From assembly GCA_964525555.1 (NCBI GenBank), contig CAZGHN010000015.1:1-58252 (forward strand): a DNA stretch of 58,252 bases, written 5' to 3'. The stretch comes from JAFGHJ01 sp964525555 (lineage in GTDB: Bacteria; Hydrothermota; UBA3072). This document shows, one piece after another, positions 32,140-40,045 of the stretch. The notes below the pieces were generated by a model. The model worked only from the letters and a program-made list of their open reading frames with translations, was not told the origin of the DNA and ran no database searches. Within the stretch, counting starts at the first letter, position 1, and the number at the start of each line of letters is the position of its first letter. The position numbers were made by a program, and so were the translations under genes.

Positions 32140-33204
32140 ATGGATAAAGAATTAAAGAATTTTTTCCGTGAGCTCGTCGAGGCTCCGAGTCCTTCTGGTT
32201 TTGAGGAACCCGCTCAGAGAGTATTCAGGAAATTTGTAAAAAAATATTCCGATGAAGTAAAAACAGATGTTCATGGCAATGTGATTGCATTCCGGAAAGG
32301 TCAAGGCAAGTTAAAACTTATGGTTTCCGGTCACGCTGATGAAGTTGGTTTTATGGTGAATTTTATTGATAACGATGGTTTTATATATTTTCGTCCAATC
32401 GGAGGTATTGATACATCTATTTTATCTGGACTTAAAGTTGATATTTATACTAAAAGTGGTAAAGTAAGAGGAGTAATTGGTAGAAAAGCTATCCATATGA
32501 TGGAGAAAGACGAAAAACACACCCCCCCTAAGTTAAAAGATTTATGGATAGATATAGGAGCAAAGGACAAGAAGCAGACCGAAAGTATTGTTTCTGTAGG
32601 AGATCCTATTACTTTCGAATTAGGCATGGAGGAATTACGTAATGGGCTTGTACTTACAAAGGCAACAGATAATAAAGCCGGAGTTTTTGCCACAGGAGCG
32701 CTTCTTAAGTATTTAAATAAAAAGAAAATTTCTGTAAATTTATACTGTGTTTCTTCTGTTCAAGAAGAATTGGGGCTTAGAGGTGCCCGTACAAGCGCTT
32801 TCGGTATAGATCCTGATTTAGGTCTTGCCTTTGATGTAACAACTGCTACCGATCATCCGACCACGGAAAAGAAAGAATACGGAGACATATGTCTGAATAA
32901 AGGTCCTGTGATTTCAAAAGGAGCAAACATTAATCCTGTAATTTATCAAATGTTGATTGAAACGGCAAGGAAAAATAAAATTGATTATCAAATTGAAGCA
33001 GCCCCAAGATCGACCGGTACAGACGCTAACGCTATTCAGCTAACCAGAAGCGGCGTTGCTACGGGTTTAATAAGTTTTCCAAACCGTTATATGCATACCC
33101 CAATTGAAATTGTTTCTCTGTCTGATATTGAAAATGCGGTAATGCTTGCCGGAGAATTTATCAAGAGATTGAACGACAGAATAGATTTTACCCCAAGACT
33201 TTAA
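32140..33204 (+). CDS. M42 family metallo-aminopeptidase
   Basis: 354 residues, the usual length. Metal-binding and catalytic residues of M42 are visible: SGHADEVG (His and Asp ligands), TDNKAG (bridging Asp), VQEELGLRGA (catalytic Glu pair), AFDVT (Asp ligand) and RYMHTPIE (His ligand). These tetrahedral or dodecameric cytoplasmic enzymes trim peptides from the N-terminus (TET aminopeptidases, glutamyl aminopeptidases); specificity is not readable. AAGGAG precedes the ATG. It is a single-gene unit, with a terminator hairpin 45 bases after the stop, lying inside the convergent antiporter gene. Confidence 0.92.
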   Translation: MDKELKNFFRELVEAPSPSGFEEPAQRVFRKFVKKYSDEVKTDVHGNVIAFRKGQGKLKLMVSGHADEVGFMVNFIDNDGFIYFRPIGGIDTSILSGLKVDIYTKSGKVRGVIGRKAIHMMEKDEKHTPPKLKDLWIDIGAKDKKQTESIVSVGDPITFELGMEELRNGLVLTKATDNKAGVFATGALLKYLNKKKISVNLYCVSSVQEELGLRGARTSAFGIDPDLGLAFDVTTATDHPTTEKKEYGDICLNKGPVISKGANINPVIYQMLIETARKNKIDYQIEAAPRSTGTDANAIQLTRSGVATGLISFPNRYMHTPIEIVSLSDIENAVMLAGEFIKRLNDRIDFTPRL

Positions 33205-33209
33205 TATTT

Positions 33210-34175
33210 TTAATTTCTGATAATAACAAAAGTGATATAAAATATGTAGAGAAGGAGGAGTATTGCTCCTTCTTTTTTTGATATTTTGTTATTTGTGTAA
33301 GCAAAAACAAGAAGAACGCATGATAATAAGCTAACGATTAATAAGTCTTTAAAAGCTAAAATAGGAAATTCAATGGGTTTTATTGTTGAAGTTATACCGA
33401 GTACAAATAAAATATTAAAGATGTTGCTTCCAACGATATTACCTATTGCGATATCAGATTTTCCTTTTTTCATGGCGGAAAGAGAGGTTGCCGCTTCTGG
33501 TAGAGAGGTTCCTAAAGCTATTATAGTAACGCTTATAAGGATTTCTGATACACCGAGTTGTCTTGCAACTATTACTGCGTTATCTACAATTAAATGAGCT
33601 CCAAGCAGAACGCAAGCTATACCGAATATTAACAGTATAGTTGCTTTTGATATTTGCTTCTTTGAATGTTCTATTTTTGTAAGTTCTGTGCTGAGACGGA
33701 AAGCTCTTCTATCTTTTTTTGCCATCGAGTAGAGATATGATATGTAAAGAGAAAATAATACAAGAAGGACAATTCCGTCAAATCTTGAGAGATAAGATCC
33801 ACCATTGCCGTACCAGTCGTCTCGGACTAAAAGAGTTATAAAAATACCTATAATTAGAGAAAAAGGGATTTCCCATTTTATAGTCGACTTTTTTACTTTA
33901 ATAGACCATACAAGTGCTCCGAGTCCAAGAACAAGACCGATATTTGCTATATTACTGCCGAGTACATTTCCGAAAGAAATTGAAGGAAAGGAAGAAAGGG
34001 CCGCTTTTATCGAAACGGCAGCTTCTGGTGCGCTTGTGCCGAAAGCTGTAATAGATAGTCCGATGAATAATGGTGAAAGGCCAAGGATTGCCGCAAGTTC
34101 GACTGCTCCGTCGATCATGTAATCTGCACCTTTTACGAGTAAAACAAGTCCAATAATAAGAAGTACATAACTCAT
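33210..34175 (-). CDS. Ca2+/Na+ antiporter (CaCA family, YrbG-like)
   Basis: 321 residues with about ten transmembrane helices in two homologous halves. Each half carries the alpha repeat: ITAFGTSAPEAAVS with FGNVLGSNIANIG, and IIALGTSLPEAATS with IGNIVGSNIFNIL. The acidic Glu in each PEA motif is present. The family exchanges Na+ for Ca2+ across the inner membrane. The promoter at 34184-34211 predicts a leaderless message and there is no Shine-Dalgarno. It converges on the M42 gene with a 5-base gap, and that gene's terminator lies in its 3' coding part. Confidence 0.92.
   Translation of the reverse strand: MSYVLLIIGLVLLVKGADYMIDGAVELAAILGLSPLFIGLSITAFGTSAPEAAVSIKAALSSFPSISFGNVLGSNIANIGLVLGLGALVWSIKVKKSTIKWEIPFSLIIGIFITLLVRDDWYGNGGSYLSRFDGIVLLVLFSLYISYLYSMAKKDRRAFRLSTELTKIEHSKKQISKATILLIFGIACVLLGAHLIVDNAVIVARQLGVSEILISVTIIALGTSLPEAATSLSAMKKGKSDIAIGNIVGSNIFNILFVLGITSTIKPIEFPILAFKDLLIVSLLSCVLLVFAYTNNKISKKEGAILLLLYIFYITFVIIRN
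33250..33279 (+). terminator. Rho-independent terminator of the M42 gene, inside the antiporter gene
   Basis: AGAAGGAG (33250-33257), an 8-base loop, CTCCTTCT (33266-33273) and six T. The hairpin lies on the plus strand and overlaps codons of the convergent antiporter. Confidence 0.8.
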
Positions 34176-34183
34176 ATTGTATC

Positions 34184-34211
34184 AAAATAGGAAAGTAGCA
34201 TTTTTTGTCAA
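34184..34211 (-). promoter_or_regulatory. Promoter of the antiporter gene (leaderless type)
   Basis: Minus strand TTGACA (34211-34206), a 16-base spacer and TATTTT (34189-34184), eight bases before ATG 34175. The -35 box and about 17 bases upstream are shared with the maf promoter at 39433. Confidence 0.6.
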
Positions 34212-34237
34212 GATGCTAACTAAAAAACAAAGAATTA

Positions 34238-34488
34238 AGAAGCCAGGAGTCAGAATCCAGAATCCCATCCCTCTCCCAAAAAAACCATTTGAACCACAGA
34301 GAACACAGAGAAAAAAACAAAAAAGTAATAGCCACGGATAAACACGGAAACACACGTATTAAAAAAAATATTTTGTTGTTTTAATAAAAAAAGATATGGG
34401 AGTGGAAGGGTATCAGTGTCAATCAGTGTAAATCGGTGGCTAATTATTATTTTTTTTCTTCGTGTCTTAGGGTCTTTGTGGCTAATTT
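34238..34488. repeat. Cluster of five dispersed word-repeats
   Basis: The 515-base gap before ribD begins with a pile of repeat words: reversed GACTCCTGGCTTC type (34240-34278), CACAGAGAACACAG (34291-34312), CCACGGATAAACACGG (34331-34350), ATCAGTGTCAATCAGTG (34413-34440) and CGTGTCTTAGGGTCTTTGTGG (34462-34482, as separate words). I see no gene here. The remainder of the gap is the riboflavin promoter and riboswitch. Confidence 0.6.
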
Positions 34489-34509
34489 TAGTAATAAAAT
34501 ATTTTCCCC

Positions 34510-34538
34510 TTGACAAAGTTTAAAAAAACCTTAATTAT
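34510..34538 (+). promoter_or_regulatory. Promoter of the riboflavin operon
   Basis: TTGACA (34510-34515), then an AT-rich -10 region (TAATTAT, 34532-34538) 16-17 bases later. Transcription would start at about 34545, the first base of the riboswitch. Confidence 0.6.
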
Positions 34539-34544
34539 AAAGTA

Positions 34545-34654
34545 TCTCTTCGGGGTTGGGTGAAATTCCCGACCGGCGGTGAAAGCCCGCGAGGAGCAAT
34601 CCTGATTCGGTGGAATTCCGAAGCCGACGGTTAAAGTCCGGATGAGAGAAGAGA
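34545..34654 (+). promoter_or_regulatory. FMN riboswitch (RFN element)
   Basis: The RFN core is clear: GGGGTTGGGTGAAATTCCCGACC, then GGCGGTGAAAGCCCGCGAG (as separate helices), the GATTCGGTGGAATTCCGAAGCCGACGG arm and AGTCCGGATG. The closing stem is TCTCTTC (34545-34551) with GAAGAGA (34648-34654). It binds flavin mononucleotide and controls riboflavin genes, which follow directly. Confidence 0.96.
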
Positions 34655-34668
34655 AAAAAATTTAGAAA

Positions 34669-34688
34669 CCCCCGGAGAGGGGTTTTTT
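34669..34688 (+). terminator. Riboswitch-controlled terminator
   Basis: CCCCC, loop GGAGA, GGGG, then TTTTTT. Its loop and right arm hold GGAGAGG, the only Shine-Dalgarno for ribD, so the hairpin can block both transcription and translation. Confidence 0.85.
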
Positions 34689-34690
34689 GT

Positions 34691-35755
34691 GTGAATAGGT
34701 TGGATGAATATTTTATAAAAGAAACATTCGAGCTTGCCAAGCGAGGCGAAGGGATAGTCTCTCCTAATCCTCTTGTAGGTGCTTGTGTGGTAAGGGATGG
34801 TCAGGTCGTAGGCAGGGGTTATCACAAAGGTCCTGGAACTCCGCATGCAGAGGTCGAGGCTATCACGAAAGCAGGTGATAAGACTAAAAGTGCTACTTTA
34901 TATATTTCTCTTGAACCTTGTTGCCACTATGGTAATACTCCTCCATGTGTTGGAATTATAGAATCAAGCGGAATAGGTAGAGTTGTTTCTACGATAAAAG
35001 ACCCGAATCCTCTTGTAAATGGTAAAGGATTTAAATCCCTTAAAAAAAAGGGTATTAAAGTCAAAGCAGGTATTCTTGAAAAAGAAGCAAGAGAATTAAA
35101 TTCTTTCTACTTAAAATATATTACAACAAAAATTCCTTATGTGATTTTAAAAGCAGCGCTTACTCTTGATGGCAAGATAGGGGATCCTGAGCGCGGAATA
35201 TTCAAGATATCAGGAGAGCAGTCTCACATGGAAGTTCATCGTCTTCGAAGCAGAGTAGATGCATTGTTGATTGGAGTTGGAACGCTTCTATCTGACGATC
35301 CAAGATTAACTGTTCGAGGGGTTGAAGTAGAAAGGCAGCCTTATAAGATAATATTGGACCCCAACCTCAAAACTCCACTGGATGCGAGGATTTTTAAGGG
35401 GGGTGGGAAAGTTATTATTGCGAGTACCGACAAAAAAGCCAAGGAAAAATATCCCGATGCAATAGTTTGGCTTTTTAAAGAAAAGAAAAGATTAATAGAT
35501 GTTAAGGATATTTTAAAGAGAGCAGGGAGGGAGAAAATCACTTCAGTTATGGTAGAGGGAGGAAGCGAAACTTTTACTCATTTTGTTGAAAAAGATGTGG
35601 TAGATAGATATTTGATTTTTATCTCTCCATCTTTTATTGGAAAGGGTATTCCTTTTTTGAACTCTCAAGTGGAAAGATTTTCTTTTAATGCGGAGGTAAA
35701 GAGGATGGGAGAAGACATTTTAATCGAGGCGGCTAATGTTTACGGGAATAATTAG
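34691..35755 (+). CDS. ribD: Bifunctional riboflavin biosynthesis deaminase/reductase
   Basis: 354 residues. The N-terminal deaminase has zinc ligands His52 (HAEVEA, with catalytic Glu54), Cys77 and Cys86 (PCCHYGNTPPC). The C-terminal reductase begins YVILKAALTLDGKIGD and contains LRSRVDALLIGVGTLLSDDPRL. It converts the pyrimidinone product of GTP cyclohydrolase II to 5-amino-6-ribitylamino-uracil phosphate. The start is GTG 34691; GGAGAGG about ten bases upstream lies inside the terminator hairpin. First gene of the FMN-controlled operon; it overlaps ribE by 20 bases. Confidence 0.96.
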   Translation: MNRLDEYFIKETFELAKRGEGIVSPNPLVGACVVRDGQVVGRGYHKGPGTPHAEVEAITKAGDKTKSATLYISLEPCCHYGNTPPCVGIIESSGIGRVVSTIKDPNPLVNGKGFKSLKKKGIKVKAGILEKEARELNSFYLKYITTKIPYVILKAALTLDGKIGDPERGIFKISGEQSHMEVHRLRSRVDALLIGVGTLLSDDPRLTVRGVEVERQPYKIILDPNLKTPLDARIFKGGGKVIIASTDKKAKEKYPDAIVWLFKEKKRLIDVKDILKRAGREKITSVMVEGGSETFTHFVEKDVVDRYLIFISPSFIGKGIPFLNSQVERFSFNAEVKRMGEDILIEAANVYGNN

Positions 35756-36317
35756 AAATGTAGTTAAACTTGATAGATTGAAGAAAAGTAAAGACGATAT
35801 GGTTTTGCATATTAGACTACCTTTTTTGGTTGATATTGGTGACAGTGTTTCGATTAACGGAGCATGTTTGACAGTTTCTGGCGTATCCGGAAAAACTTCG
35901 ATCTTTGACGTTTCTTCTGAGACAGTTGCAAGAAGTAATCTTTTGTATCTCCATATTGGTGATTGGATAAACGTTGAGAGGTCTTTGCAGCTTTCCGATT
36001 TGGTAAATGGACATATTGTCTACGGACATGTAGATGGTGTTGGTAAAATACTTGGTATAAATAAGCGTAATGGTTCCTCTGAATTCATTATAGAACATCC
36101 TTCTGAACTTTCAATGTTTATAGCAGAGAAAGGCAGTATTGCGCTCGATGGGGTTTCTCTTACAATTAATGAAGTCGATGAAGGAAATTTTAAAATTGTT
36201 ATGATTGAACATTCTTTGTTAAATACTAACTTTAAGTACAAAAAGAAAGGAGATATTTTAAATATTGAAGTAGATCCTTTGGCGAGATATTTAAAAAGAT
36301 TATTGGAGTTTAAATGA
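35736..36317 (+). CDS. ribE: Riboflavin synthase alpha chain
   Basis: 193 residues in two similar barrels. Typical phrases: MFTGIIRN start, SINGACLTVSG and LVNGHIVYGHVDGVG in the first half; GSIALDGVSLTINEV and LLNTNFK in the second. It dismutates two 6,7-dimethyl-8-ribityllumazine to riboflavin. It overlaps ribD by 20 bases and ribBA by 4, so the chain is tightly coupled. Confidence 0.96.
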   Translation: MFTGIIRNVVKLDRLKKSKDDMVLHIRLPFLVDIGDSVSINGACLTVSGVSGKTSIFDVSSETVARSNLLYLHIGDWINVERSLQLSDLVNGHIVYGHVDGVGKILGINKRNGSSEFIIEHPSELSMFIAEKGSIALDGVSLTINEVDEGNFKIVMIEHSLLNTNFKYKKKGDILNIEVDPLARYLKRLLEFK

Positions 36318-37519
36318 TTAAGTTTAGTGCTATAGAAGATGTAATTGAAGATGTAAAAAAGGGTATACCTCTGGTTATAGTTGATGATGAGGATAGAGAA
36401 AACGAAGGAGATTTTGTTGTTGCTTCAGAGAAAATTACTCCGGAGACTATCAATTTTATGGCAAAGGAAGGTCGGGGACTGATTTGTGTTTCTTTGCCTG
36501 AGAAAAGACTACTTGAACTTGATTTACCTTTGATGACGAATAATATTACAGCTCGTCATGGTACTGCTTTCGCGGTTTCCGTCGATGCCAAAGAGGGGAC
36601 AAGTACAGGAATAAGTGCATTTGATAGGGCTCTAACCATAAAAAAAATTATTGATCCCAAGACGAAACCTGCCGAACTTTCAAGACCCGGCCATATTTTT
36701 CCTATAAGGGCAAAACAGGGAGGCACTTTAAGAAGGGCGGGTCATACGGAGGCTTCAATAGACATTGCGAAGATTGCAGGTTTATACCCTTCTGCTGTAA
36801 TTTGCGAAATAATGGATGAAGACGGAACAATGGCGAGACTACCCCGTCTTCTTGAAATTGCAGAGAAGTATAACCTAAAAGTGGCTACCGTGCAAAGTCT
36901 TATAGAGTACAGGAGAAAAAGAGAAAAGTTAATAAAGAGAGAAGCAAAAGTTAACTTCCCTACAGATTTTGGCAGGTTTAAACTGATCCCGTATACCAAT
37001 GTGATAGATGATAAAGTTCATTTAGCCGTTGTTAAAGGAGAAGTTGCCAATAAGAAAAATGTTCTTGTTAGAGTCCATTCGGAATGTTTGACAGGGGATA
37101 CCCTTCATTCCCAGCGTTGTGATTGCGGCGGTCAATTGGAAAATGCGCTTAGAGCCATAGAGAAAGAAGGCAGAGGAGTGCTCTTGTATATGAGACAGGA
37201 AGGCAGAGGAATAGGTTTGTTGAATAAACTCAGAGCTTATAAATTGCAGGATGATGGGCTCGATACAGTGCAGGCGAATGAAAGATTAGGGTTCAAGACT
37301 GATTTGCGTGATTACGGAATAGGAGCGCAGATTCTTAAAGATCTTGGTCTTTCAACAATACGTCTTCTTACCAATAATCCCAGAAAGATTGTAGGGCTTG
37401 AAGGATACGGTCTAAAAGTAGTGGAAGGTATCCCGATAGAAATACAGCCTACAGAAAGTAATATTGAATATCTGAAAACAAAGAAAAAAAAGTTAGGGCA
37501 TACACTCAAAAATGTTTAA
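36314..37519 (+). CDS. ribBA: Bifunctional DHBP synthase / GTP cyclohydrolase II
   Basis: 401 residues. The N-terminal half makes 3,4-dihydroxy-2-butanone 4-phosphate from ribulose 5-phosphate: VDDEDRENEGDFV metal and acid loop, and RAGHTEASIDI. The C-terminal half opens GTP: RVHSECLTGD, zinc Cys in SQRCDCGGQL, and RQEGRGIGL. Both active sites look intact. It supplies the two precursors of riboflavin. It starts 4 bases inside ribE. Confidence 0.96.
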   Translation: MIKFSAIEDVIEDVKKGIPLVIVDDEDRENEGDFVVASEKITPETINFMAKEGRGLICVSLPEKRLLELDLPLMTNNITARHGTAFAVSVDAKEGTSTGISAFDRALTIKKIIDPKTKPAELSRPGHIFPIRAKQGGTLRRAGHTEASIDIAKIAGLYPSAVICEIMDEDGTMARLPRLLEIAEKYNLKVATVQSLIEYRRKREKLIKREAKVNFPTDFGRFKLIPYTNVIDDKVHLAVVKGEVANKKNVLVRVHSECLTGDTLHSQRCDCGGQLENALRAIEKEGRGVLLYMRQEGRGIGLLNKLRAYKLQDDGLDTVQANERLGFKTDLRDYGIGAQILKDLGLSTIRLLTNNPRKIVGLEGYGLKVVEGIPIEIQPTESNIEYLKTKKKKLGHTLKNV

Positions 37520-37525
37520 GTATGC

Positions 37526-37557
37526 TTTCTACCTGATTGTTTTAATATAGGTAGAAA
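37526..37557 (+). promoter_or_regulatory. Intercistronic hairpin before ribH
   Basis: TTTCTACCT (37526-37534) and AGGTAGAAA (37549-37557) form a 9-bp perfect stem with a 14-base loop. It ends directly against the ribH ribosome site AGGAGGG (37558-37564). It has no T-tract, so it may affect RNA processing or translation rather than termination. Confidence 0.6.
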
Positions 37558-37567
37558 AGGAGGGTTA

Positions 37568-38032
37568 ATGGAGTATAAAGGTTTACTGAAAGGTAAAGGA
37601 ATTAAAATCGCAATAATTATATCACGTTATAATTCCAGAATAACTAACTTATTAAAAGAAGGGGCTATTGATTGTTTGTTGCGGCATGAAGTTAAAGAAT
37701 CGGACATAGATATTTACTTGGTTCCTGGCTCTTTTGAATTGCCCATGCTTCTTTCTAAGGTAGTTAACATTAAAAAATATGATGGTTTTTTGGTTCTCGG
37801 AGCGCTGATAAGAGGGGAAACCCCTCATTTTGAACTTCTGGCATCTGAGACCACAAAAGGCGTAGCCAGAATTTCGATGCAGACAAATAAACCTGTTGGC
37901 TTCGGAGTGGTCACAGCCGATACTGAGGAGCAAGCTCTTAGCAGAGCCGGTATGAAGGTAGGAAACAAAGGATGGGATGCAGCGGCTGGAATTCTTGAAA
38001 TGATAAACCTTTATGGGAACCTTGAAAAATGA
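37568..38032 (+). CDS. ribH: 6,7-dimethyl-8-ribityllumazine synthase
   Basis: 154 residues. Signature parts: ISRYNSRITNLL near the start, VPGSFELPM, LGALIRGETPHFELLASETTKGVARIS with the catalytic His, and PVGFGVVTADTEEQALSRAG. It joins the butanone phosphate and ribitylaminouracil to give lumazine, usually as a 60-mer shell. The strong AGGAGGG site lies beside the hairpin at 37526. It overlaps nusB by four bases. Confidence 0.96.
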   Translation: MEYKGLLKGKGIKIAIIISRYNSRITNLLKEGAIDCLLRHEVKESDIDIYLVPGSFELPMLLSKVVNIKKYDGFLVLGALIRGETPHFELLASETTKGVARISMQTNKPVGFGVVTADTEEQALSRAGMKVGNKGWDAAAGILEMINLYGNLEK

Positions 38033-38454
38033 CCAACATAGGAAACAGAAGGCTTGGTAGGATTCTTGCAGTGCAGGCGCTCTATCCTGCAAGAATAAAT
38101 TTGGAATTTTCGACCGAGAATCTTGATAAAATAGCCGAATTGAATCAACAGGATTACAATGATGAGGCTCTGAGGTTCGCAACGATACTTCTTGAGCTTG
38201 CAAAGAAACATCTCGATGAAGCAGATGAATTGATAAAAACGGTTCTCGAGAATTGGGAGTGGGATCGCTTATGTGCGATGGATAAAACTATCCTTGGTGT
38301 CGCAGTTTTAGAATTGATGCATTTACCTGAGATTCCGCCGAGAGTAGTTATAAATGAAGCGATAGAAATAGCGAAGGAGTTTTCTACCGAAAAATCAGGA
38401 ATATTCGTTAACGGTATACTCGATTCCGTTGCAAGAGATAAGGGGCTTTTATGA
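38029..38454 (+). CDS. nusB: Transcription antitermination factor NusB
   Basis: 141 residues, all helical. It opens RRLGRILAVQALYPA and ends with PPRVVINEAIEIAKEFSTEKSGIFVNGILDSVARD, the classic NusB end. It binds boxA RNA with NusE for rRNA antitermination. The ribH-nusB order is common in bacteria. Its ATG overlaps the ribH stop. Confidence 0.95.
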   Translation: MTNIGNRRLGRILAVQALYPARINLEFSTENLDKIAELNQQDYNDEALRFATILLELAKKHLDEADELIKTVLENWEWDRLCAMDKTILGVAVLELMHLPEIPPRVVINEAIEIAKEFSTEKSGIFVNGILDSVARDKGLL

Positions 38455-38455
38455 T

Positions 38456-39187
38456 ATGATATATGCTATAATTTCAGATATACATGGTAATCTTGAAGCA
38501 CTTCTTTCCGTTTTAGATTATATTAAATCTAATTATGGTAACATAGATAAAATTGTTTGTTTGGGAGATATTGTGGGGTATGGTGCGGATCCGATAGAGT
38601 GCATAAAAGCAACAAGGGATATTTCGGATGTTATTCTTGCAGGCAATCATGATTTTGCCGTTTGTGAGATGACTAGTATAGATAATTTTAATGATTATGC
38701 AAAAAAAGCGGTTATGTGGAGCAGGAGTGTTGTGGGTAATGATGAAATGAATTTTCTGAAAAGTTTGCCTTTTATATATCAAGAAGAGAATGTAAGTTTT
38801 GTTCATTCCTCTCTGCATAAGCCCGAGTACTGGCGTTATCTCTTAAGAGCAAGTGATACCTATATAGATTTTGAGATTATGAATAATCAAATACTTTTCG
38901 TGGGGCATACACATATTCCTGTAATTTTTGAATTTGACGGCAAAGAGATAAAAATATTGACTTCTGATGAGGTAAGCCTACATCAGAATAGAAAATATAT
39001 TATTAATCCCGGTAGTGTAGGACAACCGAGAGATAAAGACCCAAGGGCTTCTTTTGTATTTTTTGATTCTGATAAAAAATTTGTTAAAAGAGTTCGTGTT
39101 GAATATGATTTAGAGGAGACTCAAAAGAAAATTTTAGATGCCGGTCTTCCTGAAGTTCTGGCTACTCGTTTGAGTTATGGCGGATAA
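38456..39187 (+). CDS. Calcineurin-like metallophosphoesterase (YfcE/DR1281-like)
   Basis: 243 residues from ATG 38456. All metal-binding motifs are present: SDIHGN (Asp8, His10), LGDIVGYG, AGNHDF, FVHSS and GHTHIP. The fold hydrolyses phosphodiesters or nucleotides; the real substrate is unknown. The start lies two bases after the nusB stop, with AAGGGG inside nusB as ribosome site. Last gene of the riboflavin operon; the 279-base gap after it contains only repeats and the maf promoter. Confidence 0.88.
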   Translation: MIYAIISDIHGNLEALLSVLDYIKSNYGNIDKIVCLGDIVGYGADPIECIKATRDISDVILAGNHDFAVCEMTSIDNFNDYAKKAVMWSRSVVGNDEMNFLKSLPFIYQEENVSFVHSSLHKPEYWRYLLRASDTYIDFEIMNNQILFVGHTHIPVIFEFDGKEIKILTSDEVSLHQNRKYIINPGSVGQPRDKDPRASFVFFDSDKKFVKRVRVEYDLEETQKKILDAGLPEVLATRLSYGG

Positions 39188-39322
39188 CGTTAACCGAGTT
39201 ATCAGTCGCTATTCCCCAGTCATTAGTCTGCTTTTTGTTTAAGGACTTCGTTTAGTTTAAGTTTCATAATAAATAAAATATCAAGAATTAAAAATCAACA
39301 ATGACAAATGACAATAAATTGA

Positions 39323-39412
39323 GTTGTTAGCTATTAGCCTTTCGCATTTAGCTTTTATTTTTAAAACATCTAAGAGCCAACAGCCAAAAGCGAAAAGCTT
39401 ATTTTTTGTTTT
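39323..39412 (-). repeat. Dispersed inverted-repeat element (AGCTTTTCGC type), copy 2
   Basis: About 90 bases; the reverse complement aligns with 23703-23790 over nearly its whole length, with one 7-base insertion. It lies directly before the maf promoter block. The earlier part of the gap (39188-39322) has loose repeats of the GTTATCAGTCGC and AATGACAAATGACAA kind and no gene. Confidence 0.75.
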
Positions 39413-39432
39413 TTACTTTTTTAGTTAGCATC

Positions 39433-39460
39433 TTGACAAAAAATATGTATTTTCTATCAT
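39433..39460 (+). promoter_or_regulatory. Promoter of maf (leaderless type)
   Basis: TTGACA (39433-39438), a 16-base spacer and TATCAT (39455-39460), six bases before ATG 39467. About 27 bases around the -35 box match the antiporter promoter (34203-34229) in reverse. Confidence 0.65.
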
Positions 39461-39466
39461 AAAGTT

Positions 39467-40033
39467 ATGCGGATTATTTTAGCATCGTCCTCGGCGAGAA
39501 GAAAGGAGTTTTTTAATCAACTTGGAATAAAAGGTAAGATTATTTTCCCGGATGTCGAGGAGGTTATTCTTAAAACGCCGGAAGAAACAGTGGTTTATAA
39601 TGCTACTGTAAAAGCTAAATGGGTTTGGGAAAATGAAAAGATTTCAAAAGGAACTATTATAATGGGATTTGATACACTTGTGTTTCTTGAGAACAAAATA
39701 CTGGGTAAACCGAAGAATAGAAAAGATTCTGTAAACATGTTGAAGTATCTGTCAGGGAAAACACATAAAGTTTTTACCGGAGTTGCTGTGTTGAAAGAAG
39801 ATATTATTTTTCAAGATTACGATGTAAGTGAGGTTAAGTTTCACGAGCTGAATGACTCTCAAATCTCGTATTATGTTGACTCAGGTCAAAGTTTAGATAA
39901 AGCAGGCTCTTACGGAATTCAGGACAAAAATATGTCTTTCATAGATAAGATTGAAGGTAGTTTTTCCAATGTTATAGGTTTCCCTTTGGATGTCAGCAGA
40001 AATCTTTTAAGGGAAGCTGGTTTTAAAATATAA
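39467..40033 (+). CDS. maf: Maf-family nucleoside triphosphate pyrophosphatase
   Basis: 188 residues. It opens IILASSSARRKEF, the Maf substrate loop, and contains GFDTLVFLENKILGKPKN, GKTHKVFTGVAV and DKAGSYGIQ. The family removes pyrophosphate from dTTP, UTP and modified nucleotides to keep them out of DNA and RNA. There is no Shine-Dalgarno; the promoter position predicts a leaderless message. It is followed after 12 bases by mtnA. Confidence 0.93.
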   Translation: MRIILASSSARRKEFFNQLGIKGKIIFPDVEEVILKTPEETVVYNATVKAKWVWENEKISKGTIIMGFDTLVFLENKILGKPKNRKDSVNMLKYLSGKTHKVFTGVAVLKEDIIFQDYDVSEVKFHELNDSQISYYVDSGQSLDKAGSYGIQDKNMSFIDKIEGSFSNVIGFPLDVSRNLLREAGFKI

Positions 40034-40045
40034 GGATGAAAATAA

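Noticed and set aside
34176..34509. Possible small RNA or gene between antiporter and riboswitch
   Set aside because: The stretch is made of dispersed word-repeats found in other gaps, with no open frame with a ribosome site and no promoter-terminator pair.
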